A stretch of 34,228 bases of DNA from X23 sp050251575 (GTDB taxonomy: Bacteria; Bacillota; Clostridia; SK-Y3). Positions 8,049 to 15,579 of the stretch are shown one piece after another; position 1 is the first letter of the stretch; each line of letters begins with the position of its first letter. Under the pieces are notes generated by a model. That model searched no databases. It worked only from the letters and a program-made list of their open reading frames with translations, and was not told the DNA's origin. The translations under genes were made by a program, and so were the position numbers. The stretch is taken from positions 1-34,228 of the forward strand of contig JBFWMP010000013.1 in assembly GCA_050251575.1 (NCBI GenBank), read 5' to 3'.

Positions 8049-9308
8049 TTATTGTTTTAGTAATCCTTGTTCTGTATACTTCGTTTCTGCATTCCATAGT
8101 ATCCATTCCTCGAAACCCGAATCATAGGTAGCCTGAATTTGCTGACGTATTTGCTCCCCTCCATAAACCTGATAATTAGGTTTTCTTAAATAGCTTGCAG
8201 TAAAGTCCTGCAGCCATGGACGAATTTTAGCCTTGCCCTGACTCTTGTCTATTCTTTCTTTTGCAAGAACGAGCGTATGATATACAACTCCATAAGGATC
8301 TAAATCAGGATATTTGAACAAGACACCATTTATCTTCTGACCTACACCATTTTGCGCCACATTGGCATAGTGGGATGGGTATACCATCGGGCAAATATAA
8401 TCAATATCTTTTGAAACCAATTCCAGATCTTGACCTATTTTTTCATAATCTCCTTCTACGACAGGAACAATGCCAAAAATATCTGCAGATATATCTACTC
8501 CCAATGGGTTAAGCTCTTGCTCGGCATAAGCTAAAAATTCAGCAATTACTTCTGCTTTTGTTTTACTAACCTCACCATAATTAATAATTTTTACATTTCC
8601 ATCAGTGGGAAAACGAATGTAATCATATTGAATCTCTTTAAATCCTAGTTGTGCTGCTTCTTTTGAGATATCTATCAGATAGTCCCATGCAGCTTTATTA
8701 TATGGATTCAGCCATGCATTTCCCTTATTATCTCTCCATATACTTCCTTCTTTCGTCTTTATAGCAAGTTCCGGTCTTTTTGCACTAGCAATCGCATCTT
8801 TAAAGCAAACAATCCTCGCAATAGGATAGACGTTATTTTGCTTTAGCGTTGTCATGAATTGATTTATATTCGCAATCATATTAACCGGCGCGCCAACCTC
8901 TTTTGCTAGCGCTACATTGGTAGACATATAGGTTAACTGTCCTCTATCTTCTTTTACATCTATTACCATAGCATTCAATTCTGTCCTGTTTACCATATCA
9001 AGAAGCTGGTTAAATTTCGCCTTTGTACCTGCAATCCAACCCGATACATAGATTCCTTTAACCTTGATCGGCTGTTCATATACTTTGGTATTAATTCTAG
9101 GCTGTATAATATATTGATCAAAGCTTAATGGAATATTTTGCAACTTCTTCATGTCCTCTTCTATTCCCGGCATCGTGTCAGGCGAATCATTTTTAGAAAA
9201 AAATCTCTCCCCTATATTACTTATACTCAAATAGGCAAAAAGGATAATTCCTAACCCTAATCCAATAAGAATAATCGTTGTTCTGTGTTTTTTTATGAAA
9301 TCAACCAT
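8049..9308 (-). CDS. Membrane-anchored putative glycoside hydrolase (DUF4015 family)
   Basis: The protein is 419 residues. One hydrophobic segment near the N-terminus (about 12-30), preceded by lysines and arginine, should anchor it with the rest outside the cell. From about residue 83 it shows the family's opening GIYVSGWIAG and an NAMVIDVKED strand. Further on are YDYIRFPTDG, DISADIFG and the end WILWNAETKY, consistent with a (beta/alpha)8 barrel of the putative glycoside hydrolase family DUF4015. The substrate is unknown; a cell-wall or exopolysaccharide role would be a guess. It stands alone between nfnA and the pyrophosphatase. Confidence 0.8.
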   Translation of the reverse strand: MVDFIKKHRTTIILIGLGLGIILFAYLSISNIGERFFSKNDSPDTMPGIEEDMKKLQNIPLSFDQYIIQPRINTKVYEQPIKVKGIYVSGWIAGTKAKFNQLLDMVNRTELNAMVIDVKEDRGQLTYMSTNVALAKEVGAPVNMIANINQFMTTLKQNNVYPIARIVCFKDAIASAKRPELAIKTKEGSIWRDNKGNAWLNPYNKAAWDYLIDISKEAAQLGFKEIQYDYIRFPTDGNVKIINYGEVSKTKAEVIAEFLAYAEQELNPLGVDISADIFGIVPVVEGDYEKIGQDLELVSKDIDYICPMVYPSHYANVAQNGVGQKINGVLFKYPDLDPYGVVYHTLVLAKERIDKSQGKAKIRPWLQDFTASYLRKPNYQVYGGEQIRQQIQATYDSGFEEWILWNAETKYTEQGLLKQ

Positions 9309-9419
9309 TAACTCACCCTACAGCCCTTCTACGATAATTTTTAAAATTAAGCTATTTTTATTATTCGACATAAAATGATAAAACCCTTCAAAATTTTATT
9401 TCCATTTTTTTATATACTC

Positions 9420-11054
9420 TTAAATTGTCATTGTTAATCTAGGTACAATTTGTTTTTTCCGTGATACGATTCCTTCAAGAAACACCGACTGCTGCATATC
9501 ATGTATACCGAATGCCATCCTTACTTTGTCTGTTTCAGGTCCTTCCACCATCAATTCAGAACCTTGTCTTAATACATCCGTAACAATCAGTATGACTGCA
9601 TGATACTTTTCTTTATCAGCTTTATCTGCCATAATTTGTGTCAACTGACTTTTCTTATCATTTAACTCTGACAAATCAAATGTATTAATCTGAGAAATAC
9701 TAAACCGATACTTACCTAAATTGTAGTCCTTTATATCATTGATTAATATCTCCTCCGGAGTCTTTTTAGTAATGGAAGCTCCTGCCTTAAGCATCTCATA
9801 TCCAAAGGATTCGATATCTATTTCGGCAATTTCTGCTAATAATGATGCTATATTAATATCAATAGACGTACAGGTAGGAGACTTAAATAATAGCGTATCC
9901 GATATAATCGCAGCACATAGAATCCCGGCAATCTGCTTGTCCGGTTTGATATTATTTTCAAAATACATATTTGCTACAATAGTAGATGCACTGCCCACCG
10001 GAACATTGCGCACAAATATCGGATTTCCGGTTTGTATGTCTCCTACTCTATGATGATCAATAATTTCTAAGATATCAGCCTGCTCTATCCCTTTAACGGT
10101 TTGGCTCAGCTCGTTATGATCTATTAAAACTACCTTTTTCTTCTTATAGGTCAATAATTGTTTCCTTGAGATCAATCCTACTACGCTGCGATTATAGTCT
10201 ACTACCGGAAAATATCGGTGCTTTTCTTCAAGCATCACATCTTTTACATGATCAATATACTCATTTTCATAAAAATAAATAATGCCGTCTCTTTTCATGA
10301 TCTCTTTTACAGCAATACACTGGCTGATCAACCTTATAACAGAGAGAAGATCTTGATTCACTTTTACCAAAAGCTTATTCTTTACGCTTGCATACTGCGC
10401 TAAAACCTCTTCATCCTTATCTTTAAGATTCCCTACTACGAATATATAATTCGCCTCATATTCCATACTTTCAATTACATTGCTTAAGCTGCCTGCAACA
10501 AGGATAATATCATTTTCTCTGATAGAACCGGCAATATTTCTGGGAATATTATGGTATATAAAAAGCCTTCCTGCCATTACATTTGTTAGCTCTTGCCCCC
10601 ATAATATATGTGAATCGAGTATATCAATAACAGACTGAATCTTCATATGATACTTCTCAAGAAAATCATTGTCCATAAGAGAGATATAAGTTCGTGTCAC
10701 ATCACTTACCGATACTATTCCTTTAAAAAATCCTTGTTCATCCTGTACTGGCAATAAAGCCTGCCCATTTTCGCTGATAATTTCCCATGCACCCTTTATA
10801 GACATATCTTCCGAAATAATATCCACATGGTAATAATCCATATCTGATACCTGTGGCTTTACATCTTCAATAAATACCGGTACACAAGCTTCAAAATAAT
10901 TCAATATGTATTTTGTCTCATCATTTATTTCCCCAATCCTGCACGGAACATATTGATTTTCTCCAAGCTTTCTCTTTAAGTCTGCATAACCAATACATGC
11001 ACATATCGAATCACTGTCAGGATTCATGTGACCTGTCACATACACTCTGTCCAC
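9420..11054 (-). CDS. ppaC: Manganese-dependent inorganic pyrophosphatase with CBS and DRTGG regulatory domains
   Basis: It hydrolyses pyrophosphate to two phosphates. At 544 residues it is far longer than the roughly 310-residue catalytic form. The DHH catalytic part shows GHMNPDSDS with metal ligands H9, D13 and D15, then DHHR, and a C-terminal SRKKQIVP substrate-binding motif. Between the first and second catalytic segments (about residues 65-305) lies a large insert: two CBS domains flanking a DRTGG domain. In this family the CBS pair binds AMP/ADP (inhibitory) and ATP or diadenosine polyphosphates (activating), so activity follows energy charge. The start is GTG at 11054 after an AGGTGA ribosome site. 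It stands alone, upstream of the glycoside hydrolase. Confidence 0.92.
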   Translation of the reverse strand: MDRVYVTGHMNPDSDSICACIGYADLKRKLGENQYVPCRIGEINDETKYILNYFEACVPVFIEDVKPQVSDMDYYHVDIISEDMSIKGAWEIISENGQALLPVQDEQGFFKGIVSVSDVTRTYISLMDNDFLEKYHMKIQSVIDILDSHILWGQELTNVMAGRLFIYHNIPRNIAGSIRENDIILVAGSLSNVIESMEYEANYIFVVGNLKDKDEEVLAQYASVKNKLLVKVNQDLLSVIRLISQCIAVKEIMKRDGIIYFYENEYIDHVKDVMLEEKHRYFPVVDYNRSVVGLISRKQLLTYKKKKVVLIDHNELSQTVKGIEQADILEIIDHHRVGDIQTGNPIFVRNVPVGSASTIVANMYFENNIKPDKQIAGILCAAIISDTLLFKSPTCTSIDINIASLLAEIAEIDIESFGYEMLKAGASITKKTPEEILINDIKDYNLGKYRFSISQINTFDLSELNDKKSQLTQIMADKADKEKYHAVILIVTDVLRQGSELMVEGPETDKVRMAFGIHDMQQSVFLEGIVSRKKQIVPRLTMTI

Positions 11055-11154
11055 TTTTTCACCTACTTTATAATAATTAATTTAAAATATTGTGAAGATT
11101 GCTAAAGTTCCAAATCTGCTGAAAAATTCAAATACCCTTGAAAATGTCCACCAA

Positions 11155-11238
11155 TGTCATTCTGAGCGTAGCGAAGAATCTTTGCATTTAATCAACTTTA
11201 AAGATTCTTCATTTCACTTCGTTTCATTCAGAATGACA
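11155..11238. repeat. TGTCATTCTGA-type inverted-repeat element, copy 1
   Basis: The element begins TGTCATTCTGAGCGTAGCGA and ends with the inverted TCATTCAGAATGACA, with the arms joined by about 15 AT-rich bases. It resembles a widespread non-coding intergenic repeat of many bacteria (the GTCATTCTGAGCG...AAGAATCT type). A second copy is at 28541-28606. It lies between ppaC and the rnf terminator and carries no coding frame. Confidence 0.8.
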
Positions 11239-11282
11239 CTAAGAAAACTATTTTAGTATTCCCTGAAATCTGGTAAATTAAA

Positions 11283-11310
11283 AAAAGAGCCAAAGCATAT
11301 CTTTGGCTCT
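11283..11310 (-). terminator. Rho-independent terminator of the rnf operon
   Basis: AGAGCCAAAG (11286-11295) pairs perfectly with CTTTGGCTCT (11301-11310) around a 5-base loop. On the minus strand it is followed by a run of T, and it begins 7 bases past the rnfB stop. Confidence 0.9.
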
Positions 11311-11316
11311 GTCGTA

Positions 11317-12291
11317 CTATTTCATTTCTATACACTTTTTAGGGCACTTTACAACACATTGCTCACAGCCTACGCACTTATCCTCAATAATCTTGTGCTT
11401 AGACTTGAGCTCCCCTTCAATAGCATCAAACTTACATTGCTTCTTGCATATCGTACAGCCTATGCAGTCTTCTTCATGAATATAAGCCTTCTTCAACTCT
11501 ACCCTGCCATGAATAATTTTCTTCGGACACTTTATTACACACTGCGAGCAGTTTACACATTTACTATAATCAATTACTGCAATATTATTTTCCACCTTAA
11601 TTGCATCAAACTTACATGCCTTTTCACAAATCTTACATGCAATACAGCCCACATCACAATGAGTCTTGACTTCGGGCCCTCTGTCCCTTGACTTACAAGC
11701 TACCCAAGTGTTGGAACTTTCAGGAATCAACTCTATAATATTCTTTGGACATGCACTTACACATTGTCCGCAAGCAGTACACTTTTCAGCATCTATCACA
11801 GCAACACCATTTTGAATCTCAATAGCATCAAACTTACACACCTTCACGCATGTGCCAAGTCCTGTACAACCATATGCACAGCCCTTCGAACCACCGCCTA
11901 GCTTGGAAGCAGCTACGCAATCTTCTACCCCATAGTACTCATATTTTTCTTTTGCTTTATCTTTAGTCCCTTGACAAAGCACTCTGGCAACCCTTTTCTC
12001 CGCTTCATCAGCAGTAACACCCATAATTTGAGCCACATTTGCTGCACAAACAGCTCCACCTACAGGACAACCGTTTACAGCAGCCTTCCCTTCCACAACT
12101 GCTGTAGCGAAAGCACTACAACCTGCATAACCGCATCCGCCGCAATTTGCACCCGGAAGTGCCTCAATAACCATAGGAATTCTTTCATCTACCTCTACAG
12201 CAAACTTTTGGGATGCATAAGCAAGCAGGGCACCAAAAGCCAATCCCATTCCGCCCAGGCTTATTACCGGAGCAATTATTTTATCTATCAT
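11317..12291 (-). CDS. rnfB: Rnf complex subunit RnfB, with seven predicted [4Fe-4S] sites
   Basis: RnfB accepts electrons from reduced ferredoxin and passes them into the membrane complex. It has 324 residues. A membrane helix (about 5-27) is followed by the RnfB-type cluster domain CGGCGYAGC...C (50, 53, 58, 75). Six ferredoxin-type cysteine sets follow, in three pairs: 138-152 and 171-181, 216-226 and 245-255, 276-286 and 306-316. The first set has unusual spacing (CxxxCxxxxxCxxxC); the others are CxxCxxCxxxC. E. coli RsxB has only one pair, so this is a long version, as in some clostridia. The gene is last in rnfCDGEAB, separated from rnfA by a 195-base spacer full of heptamer repeats, and is followed by a strong terminator. 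Confidence 0.95.
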   Translation of the reverse strand: MIDKIIAPVISLGGMGLAFGALLAYASQKFAVEVDERIPMVIEALPGANCGGCGYAGCSAFATAVVEGKAAVNGCPVGGAVCAANVAQIMGVTADEAEKRVARVLCQGTKDKAKEKYEYYGVEDCVAASKLGGGSKGCAYGCTGLGTCVKVCKFDAIEIQNGVAVIDAEKCTACGQCVSACPKNIIELIPESSNTWVACKSRDRGPEVKTHCDVGCIACKICEKACKFDAIKVENNIAVIDYSKCVNCSQCVIKCPKKIIHGRVELKKAYIHEEDCIGCTICKKQCKFDAIEGELKSKHKIIEDKCVGCEQCVVKCPKKCIEMK

Positions 12292-12312
12292 ACATTCACC
12301 CCATTCTAAAAT

Positions 12313-12488
12313 AATTGAGAATTGAGAATGGAGAATTATATACAGTAACTCTCAATTCAACTGTTCTCTTATCAGTTAGTAGTAATTTTAAACTTAACTT
12401 CAAAAAATTCCAAGCTAACAAGGGACCAACCTTATTCTAAATGAACAATGATTTTCAATTCTCAATTTTCAATTTTCAATTCTCAATT
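12313..12488. repeat. Heptamer-repeat element between rnfA and rnfB
   Basis: The left end (12313-12337) holds three tandem heptamers of AATTGAG/AATGGAG type. The right end (12451-12488) holds about five of CAATTCT/CAATTTT type, the inverse complement of the left end. The right array runs into the stop codon of rnfA (12487-12489) and the left end is about 20 bases from the rnfB start. The middle (about 110 bases) has no coding frame. The ends could pair in RNA. A sister element lies between rnfC and rnfD. Confidence 0.8.
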
Positions 12489-13068
12489 AGAATTTCAGCC
12501 CTTGGAATCCTAAGAATGCGATTGAAAGCAATGCTGCTGTGATCAACGCAATCGGGAATCCCTGCAGTGGCTTTGGAATATTGGAAAGCTCCAGCCTTTC
12601 TCTCACACCTGCAAATAATACAATTGCGAGAGTAAAGCCTATTGCAGCTGCTGTTCCATATACCAAAGAACTGATAAAGTTAAATTCTTTTTGTATATTC
12701 AATATAGCTACCCCTAGTACTGCACAGTTTGTTGTAATAAGAGGCAGGTAAACTCCTAATGCCTGATAGAGCGTTGGGCTCATTTTTTGAATAACCATTT
12801 CAACAAACTGCACCAATGCAGCAATTACTAAAATAAATGCAATTGTTTGCAAATATTCAATATGAAATCGCTTCAATATTAATTCTTGAATCAGCCATGT
12901 GATGGATGAAGCCAATGCCATAACAAAGGTAACTGCCATACCCATTCCAAGTGCTGTTTCTACTTTCTTAGATACACCCAGGAAAGGACAAATACCTAAA
13001 AACTTAACCAATACGAAGTTCTCAATTAATACTGCTCCCAAAGCGATCACTATTAGATCTTTAATCAT
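12487..13068 (-). CDS. rnfA: Rnf complex subunit RnfA
   Basis: Integral membrane subunit of the ferredoxin:NAD+ oxidoreductase; with RnfE it forms the core that carries electrons across the membrane. It has 193 residues and six hydrophobic segments. The signature ENFVLVKFLGICPFLGVSKK comes near the N-terminus (about 16-35) with the conserved cysteine that helps bind a membrane-embedded iron-sulfur site. The second conserved cysteine region is LITTNCAVLG (about 110-119). The start codon shares one base with the rnfE stop (TGATG), so translation is coupled. Its stop codon is contiguous with the heptamer array at 12451-12488. Confidence 0.95.
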   Translation of the reverse strand: MIKDLIVIALGAVLIENFVLVKFLGICPFLGVSKKVETALGMGMAVTFVMALASSITWLIQELILKRFHIEYLQTIAFILVIAALVQFVEMVIQKMSPTLYQALGVYLPLITTNCAVLGVAILNIQKEFNFISSLVYGTAAAIGFTLAIVLFAGVRERLELSNIPKPLQGFPIALITAALLSIAFLGFQGLKF

Positions 13069-13673
13069 CAGGCTTCACCTCTCTTTGCTCTTTGTGCCCA
13101 CCAATTCATGATTCCCAAGATAATTCCAAGACCCAGGAATGCACCTGGTGGTAATATCATAATTAATGCAGGCTGGAATGCTTCTCCAAATAGCTTTACT
13201 CCTAAGAATGTTCCATTCCCTAATATTTCTCTCACGCTGGCTAAAATAACAAGTGCCAATGTAAATCCTAGACCCATGCCAAGACCATCCGCTGCAGATT
13301 TACCCACGTTATTCTTGGAAGCAAATGCTTCTGCTCTTGCAAGAATAATGCAGTTAACAACAATCAACGGAATAAATAATCCCAACTGTTTCGAGATATC
13401 CGGAAAATATGCCTTTAAAGACATTTCTATTAATGTAACGAATCCCGCAATAATAACAACAAATGCAGGAATTCTAACCTTTGATGGTATTAACTTTCTT
13501 AGTAGTGAAATCACTACGTTAGATCCAACTAAAACAGCCGTTGCTGACAATCCCATACCAATCCCATTCACTACTGAAGTAGTAACCGCAAGGGTAGGAC
13601 ACATACCAAGCAGCTGCACCAATGTAGGATTATCCTTTATAATGCCTTTTGAAAATTCTTTATACATGCTCAC
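13068..13673 (-). CDS. rnfE: Rnf complex subunit RnfE
   Basis: Membrane core subunit, paralogous to RnfA and inserted in the opposite orientation. It has 201 residues and six hydrophobic segments, with NPTLVQLLGMCPTLAVT (15-31) and IPLIVVNCIILARAEAFAS carrying the two conserved cysteines. The last residues (WWAQRAKRGEA) are basic and cytoplasmic. The start is GTG at 13673, 7 bases after a GGGGGG ribosome site; an ATG two codons further in is also possible. It is 15 bases after rnfG and overlaps rnfA. Confidence 0.95.
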   Translation of the reverse strand: MSMYKEFSKGIIKDNPTLVQLLGMCPTLAVTTSVVNGIGMGLSATAVLVGSNVVISLLRKLIPSKVRIPAFVVIIAGFVTLIEMSLKAYFPDISKQLGLFIPLIVVNCIILARAEAFASKNNVGKSAADGLGMGLGFTLALVILASVREILGNGTFLGVKLFGEAFQPALIMILPPGAFLGLGIILGIMNWWAQRAKRGEA

Positions 13674-13688
13674 GCTTGTTCCCCCCTC

Positions 13689-14267
13689 TTACTTGTTCAA
13701 TTTTTCTTTAACTACTTCTATTGCACTGTTCACACCCTCTGTGACAGCATTAGATGTAATGGTTGCACCACTGATCGCTACAATTTCGTTATCCTTAGGC
13801 GTACCATTTTTAATAACTGCCAAAGAATTATCTGTTGATTTTCCAGCATATTGATCTTTAAACTTTGGCTCGTCTGCTCTAGTACCCAGCCCGGGAGTTT
13901 CAGCAAAATTTACAATAGTAATTCCGGTAATCTTACCGGCATTATCTATACCTACAATCATATCTATCGCACCGCCGAAACCGTTGGGTGCTACCCCAAT
14001 ACTATAACCTACAACATTTCCGTCGCTCTTCCCTGCGAAAACACTTTTTACCGTTTTATACTCCCCGTCACCCAGGCCTTCCACTTTTACTTCTTCAAAT
14101 TCCGAAGCAGAAGGAAGTACTGCTTTTCTTGCATCATTTTGCGCCTGTTTGGTAAGTTCAATAATTTTATCTTCTGTTGCCAAATTGCCTAGCGCCAGTA
14201 TCAGTGCAACGGCAAAGGTAATCGCACATAAAATGGCACCCAGACGAATAATCTCATTTTTACGCAC
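13689..14267 (-). CDS. rnfG: Rnf complex subunit RnfG, flavoprotein with covalent FMN
   Basis: RnfG has one N-terminal membrane helix (about 9-29) and an extracytoplasmic FMN-binding domain. The flavinylation motif is visible near the C-terminus as ISGATITS (S-G-A-T type, threonine carrying FMN through a phosphoester bond). PGLGTRADEPKFKDQY is the other conserved stretch. It has 192 residues, the normal size. The start is GTG at 14267, overlapping the end of rnfD by 8 bases, with GGAGGTGA at the right distance. The FMN is attached by an ApbE transferase in known systems; no apbE gene lies in this window. Confidence 0.95.
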   Translation of the reverse strand: MRKNEIIRLGAILCAITFAVALILALGNLATEDKIIELTKQAQNDARKAVLPSASEFEEVKVEGLGDGEYKTVKSVFAGKSDGNVVGYSIGVAPNGFGGAIDMIVGIDNAGKITGITIVNFAETPGLGTRADEPKFKDQYAGKSTDNSLAVIKNGTPKDNEIVAISGATITSNAVTEGVNSAIEVVKEKLNK

Positions 14268-15243
14268 GAGTCTTCACCTCCCCGAATTTCACAGGAGCTG
14301 TATATCTATCTATTAGTGGAGTGACTATATTCATCAATAGTATAGAATAAGATACACCTTCAGGATATCCTCCATATAATCTGATAATAGAGGTAATTAA
14401 TCCACAACCGATGCCCATAATGATTTGCCCTTTAGGCGTTACCGGAGATGAAGCATAATCTGTTGCCATGAAAAATGCTCCAAGCATTAAGCCTCCTGAA
14501 AGTACATGAGTCAGCACATCCCCTGTAAAAAAGCCATCTTTACCTAAAATGAATGTCAATACTGCTACTGTTCCTATAAACGAAACCGGGATTCTCCAAC
14601 TGATAACTTTTCTGTAAATGAGATATCCCCCACCCAGCAAAAGCATAAGAGCAGAAGTTTCTCCGATACTTCCACCGATTCTTCCTATAAACAGATCTAT
14701 ATAGCTTGGCATCGCCTGCCCGGCAGCCTCAGCTCCCTTTAAGATTGCAAGAGGTGTCGCTGAACTTACCACATCCGCAGCGCCTGTCAAAGATAGCTGC
14801 TCAAAAGGATTCACCCACTTTGTCATCGCTACCGGCCAGGAAGCAAGTAAGAAAGCTCTTGCTGCCAGTGCAGGGTTCATAAAGTTTTGTCCTAACCCAC
14901 CAAATAACTGTTTTACAATAATAATAGCAAAAAATCCACCAATTACCGGCATCCATAAAGGTATCGTCACCGGAAGATTAAAAGCTAGTAATAATCCGGT
15001 TACCACTGCACTCCAATCATGAATGCTTGTGGGCTTTTTACAAAGCTTTTGCCATAAATATTCAGCCGCTACACAGCTTAGTACTGTAGTTGCAATGACC
15101 AGCAGCGCCCTGAGACCAAAAAAGTATGCTCCTGCAATCAATGCAGGACAAAGTGCAAGTACAACATCAAACATAATCCCACTTACCGTTTCTTCAGACC
15201 GCACATGAGGAGATGAAGAAACAGTTAATCTATTATTTATCAT
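14260..15243 (-). CDS. rnfD: Rnf complex subunit RnfD, flavoprotein
   Basis: Membrane subunit related to NqrB. It has 327 residues and about nine to ten hydrophobic segments. The N-terminus reads LTVSSSPHVRSEETVSGIM, typical of the family. The FMN attachment site is visible as DVVSSATPLA (about residues 158-167), which fits the D-x-x-S-[AGS]-x-T flavinylation pattern. NFMNPALAARAF (about 120-131) is also conserved. The ATG at 15243 follows a GGGGGT ribosome site. It is the first of the tightly packed rnfDGEA block. A 336-base spacer with repeats and a scaffold gap separates it from rnfC. Confidence 0.95.
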   Translation of the reverse strand: MINNRLTVSSSPHVRSEETVSGIMFDVVLALCPALIAGAYFFGLRALLVIATTVLSCVAAEYLWQKLCKKPTSIHDWSAVVTGLLLAFNLPVTIPLWMPVIGGFFAIIIVKQLFGGLGQNFMNPALAARAFLLASWPVAMTKWVNPFEQLSLTGAADVVSSATPLAILKGAEAAGQAMPSYIDLFIGRIGGSIGETSALMLLLGGGYLIYRKVISWRIPVSFIGTVAVLTFILGKDGFFTGDVLTHVLSGGLMLGAFFMATDYASSPVTPKGQIIMGIGCGLITSIIRLYGGYPEGVSYSILLMNIVTPLIDRYTAPVKFGEVKTRA

Positions 15244-15263
15244 TTATGCTAACCCCCTTCTTT

Positions 15264-15578
15264 GAATTGAGAATTGATAATGGAGAATTAAAAAAACAGT
15301 TCTGAGAAAGTTTAATTCTCTTTTGTAACAATGAGGTATTAAAAATTTCATTCACATAAGATTTTTAGGTCTACTTAAAGTAGCAAAATAATACTATCCT
15401 TGACCTCTATCTAAAGATTCTCAATTTTCAATTCTCAATTTTCAATTNNNNNNNNNNNNNNNNNNNNNNNNNNNNNNNNNNNNNNNNNNNNNNNNNNNNN
15501 NNNNNNNNNNNNNNNNNNNNNNNNNNNNNNNNNNNNNNNNNNNNNNNATTCTCAATTTTCAATTCTCAATTTTCAATT
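15264..15578. repeat. Heptamer-repeat element between rnfC and rnfD, interrupted by the scaffold gap
   Basis: The left end (15264-15291) holds heptamers of GAATTGA/TAATGGA type. The right part is a CAATTCT/CAATTTT array at 15417-15447, the N run, and a 31-base segment (15548-15578) identical to 15417-15447. The array abuts the rnfC stop codon (15580-15582). The left end is 20 bases upstream of the rnfD start. The geometry is the same as in the element at 12313-12488, but the middle sequence differs. Confidence 0.8.
15448..15547. other. Scaffold gap (100 N) inside a tandem-repeat array
   Basis: Exactly 100 N. Both flanks are the same 31-base repeat sequence, so the gap is probably an assembly failure in the array and its true length could be anything, including an overlap. 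Confidence 0.95.
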
Positions 15579-15579
15579 G

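Noticed and set aside
13108..13854. 248-codon open frame on the plus strand across rnfE and rnfG
   Set aside because: It is antisense to two well-supported rnf genes, low in complexity (rich in N, T, I and P), and has no ribosome site. It is a shadow of the opposite strand.
12451..15578. Possible CRISPR array in the CAATTCT/CAATTTT repeats
   Set aside because: The units are 7 bases long, in direct tandem with no spacers, and no cas genes are present.
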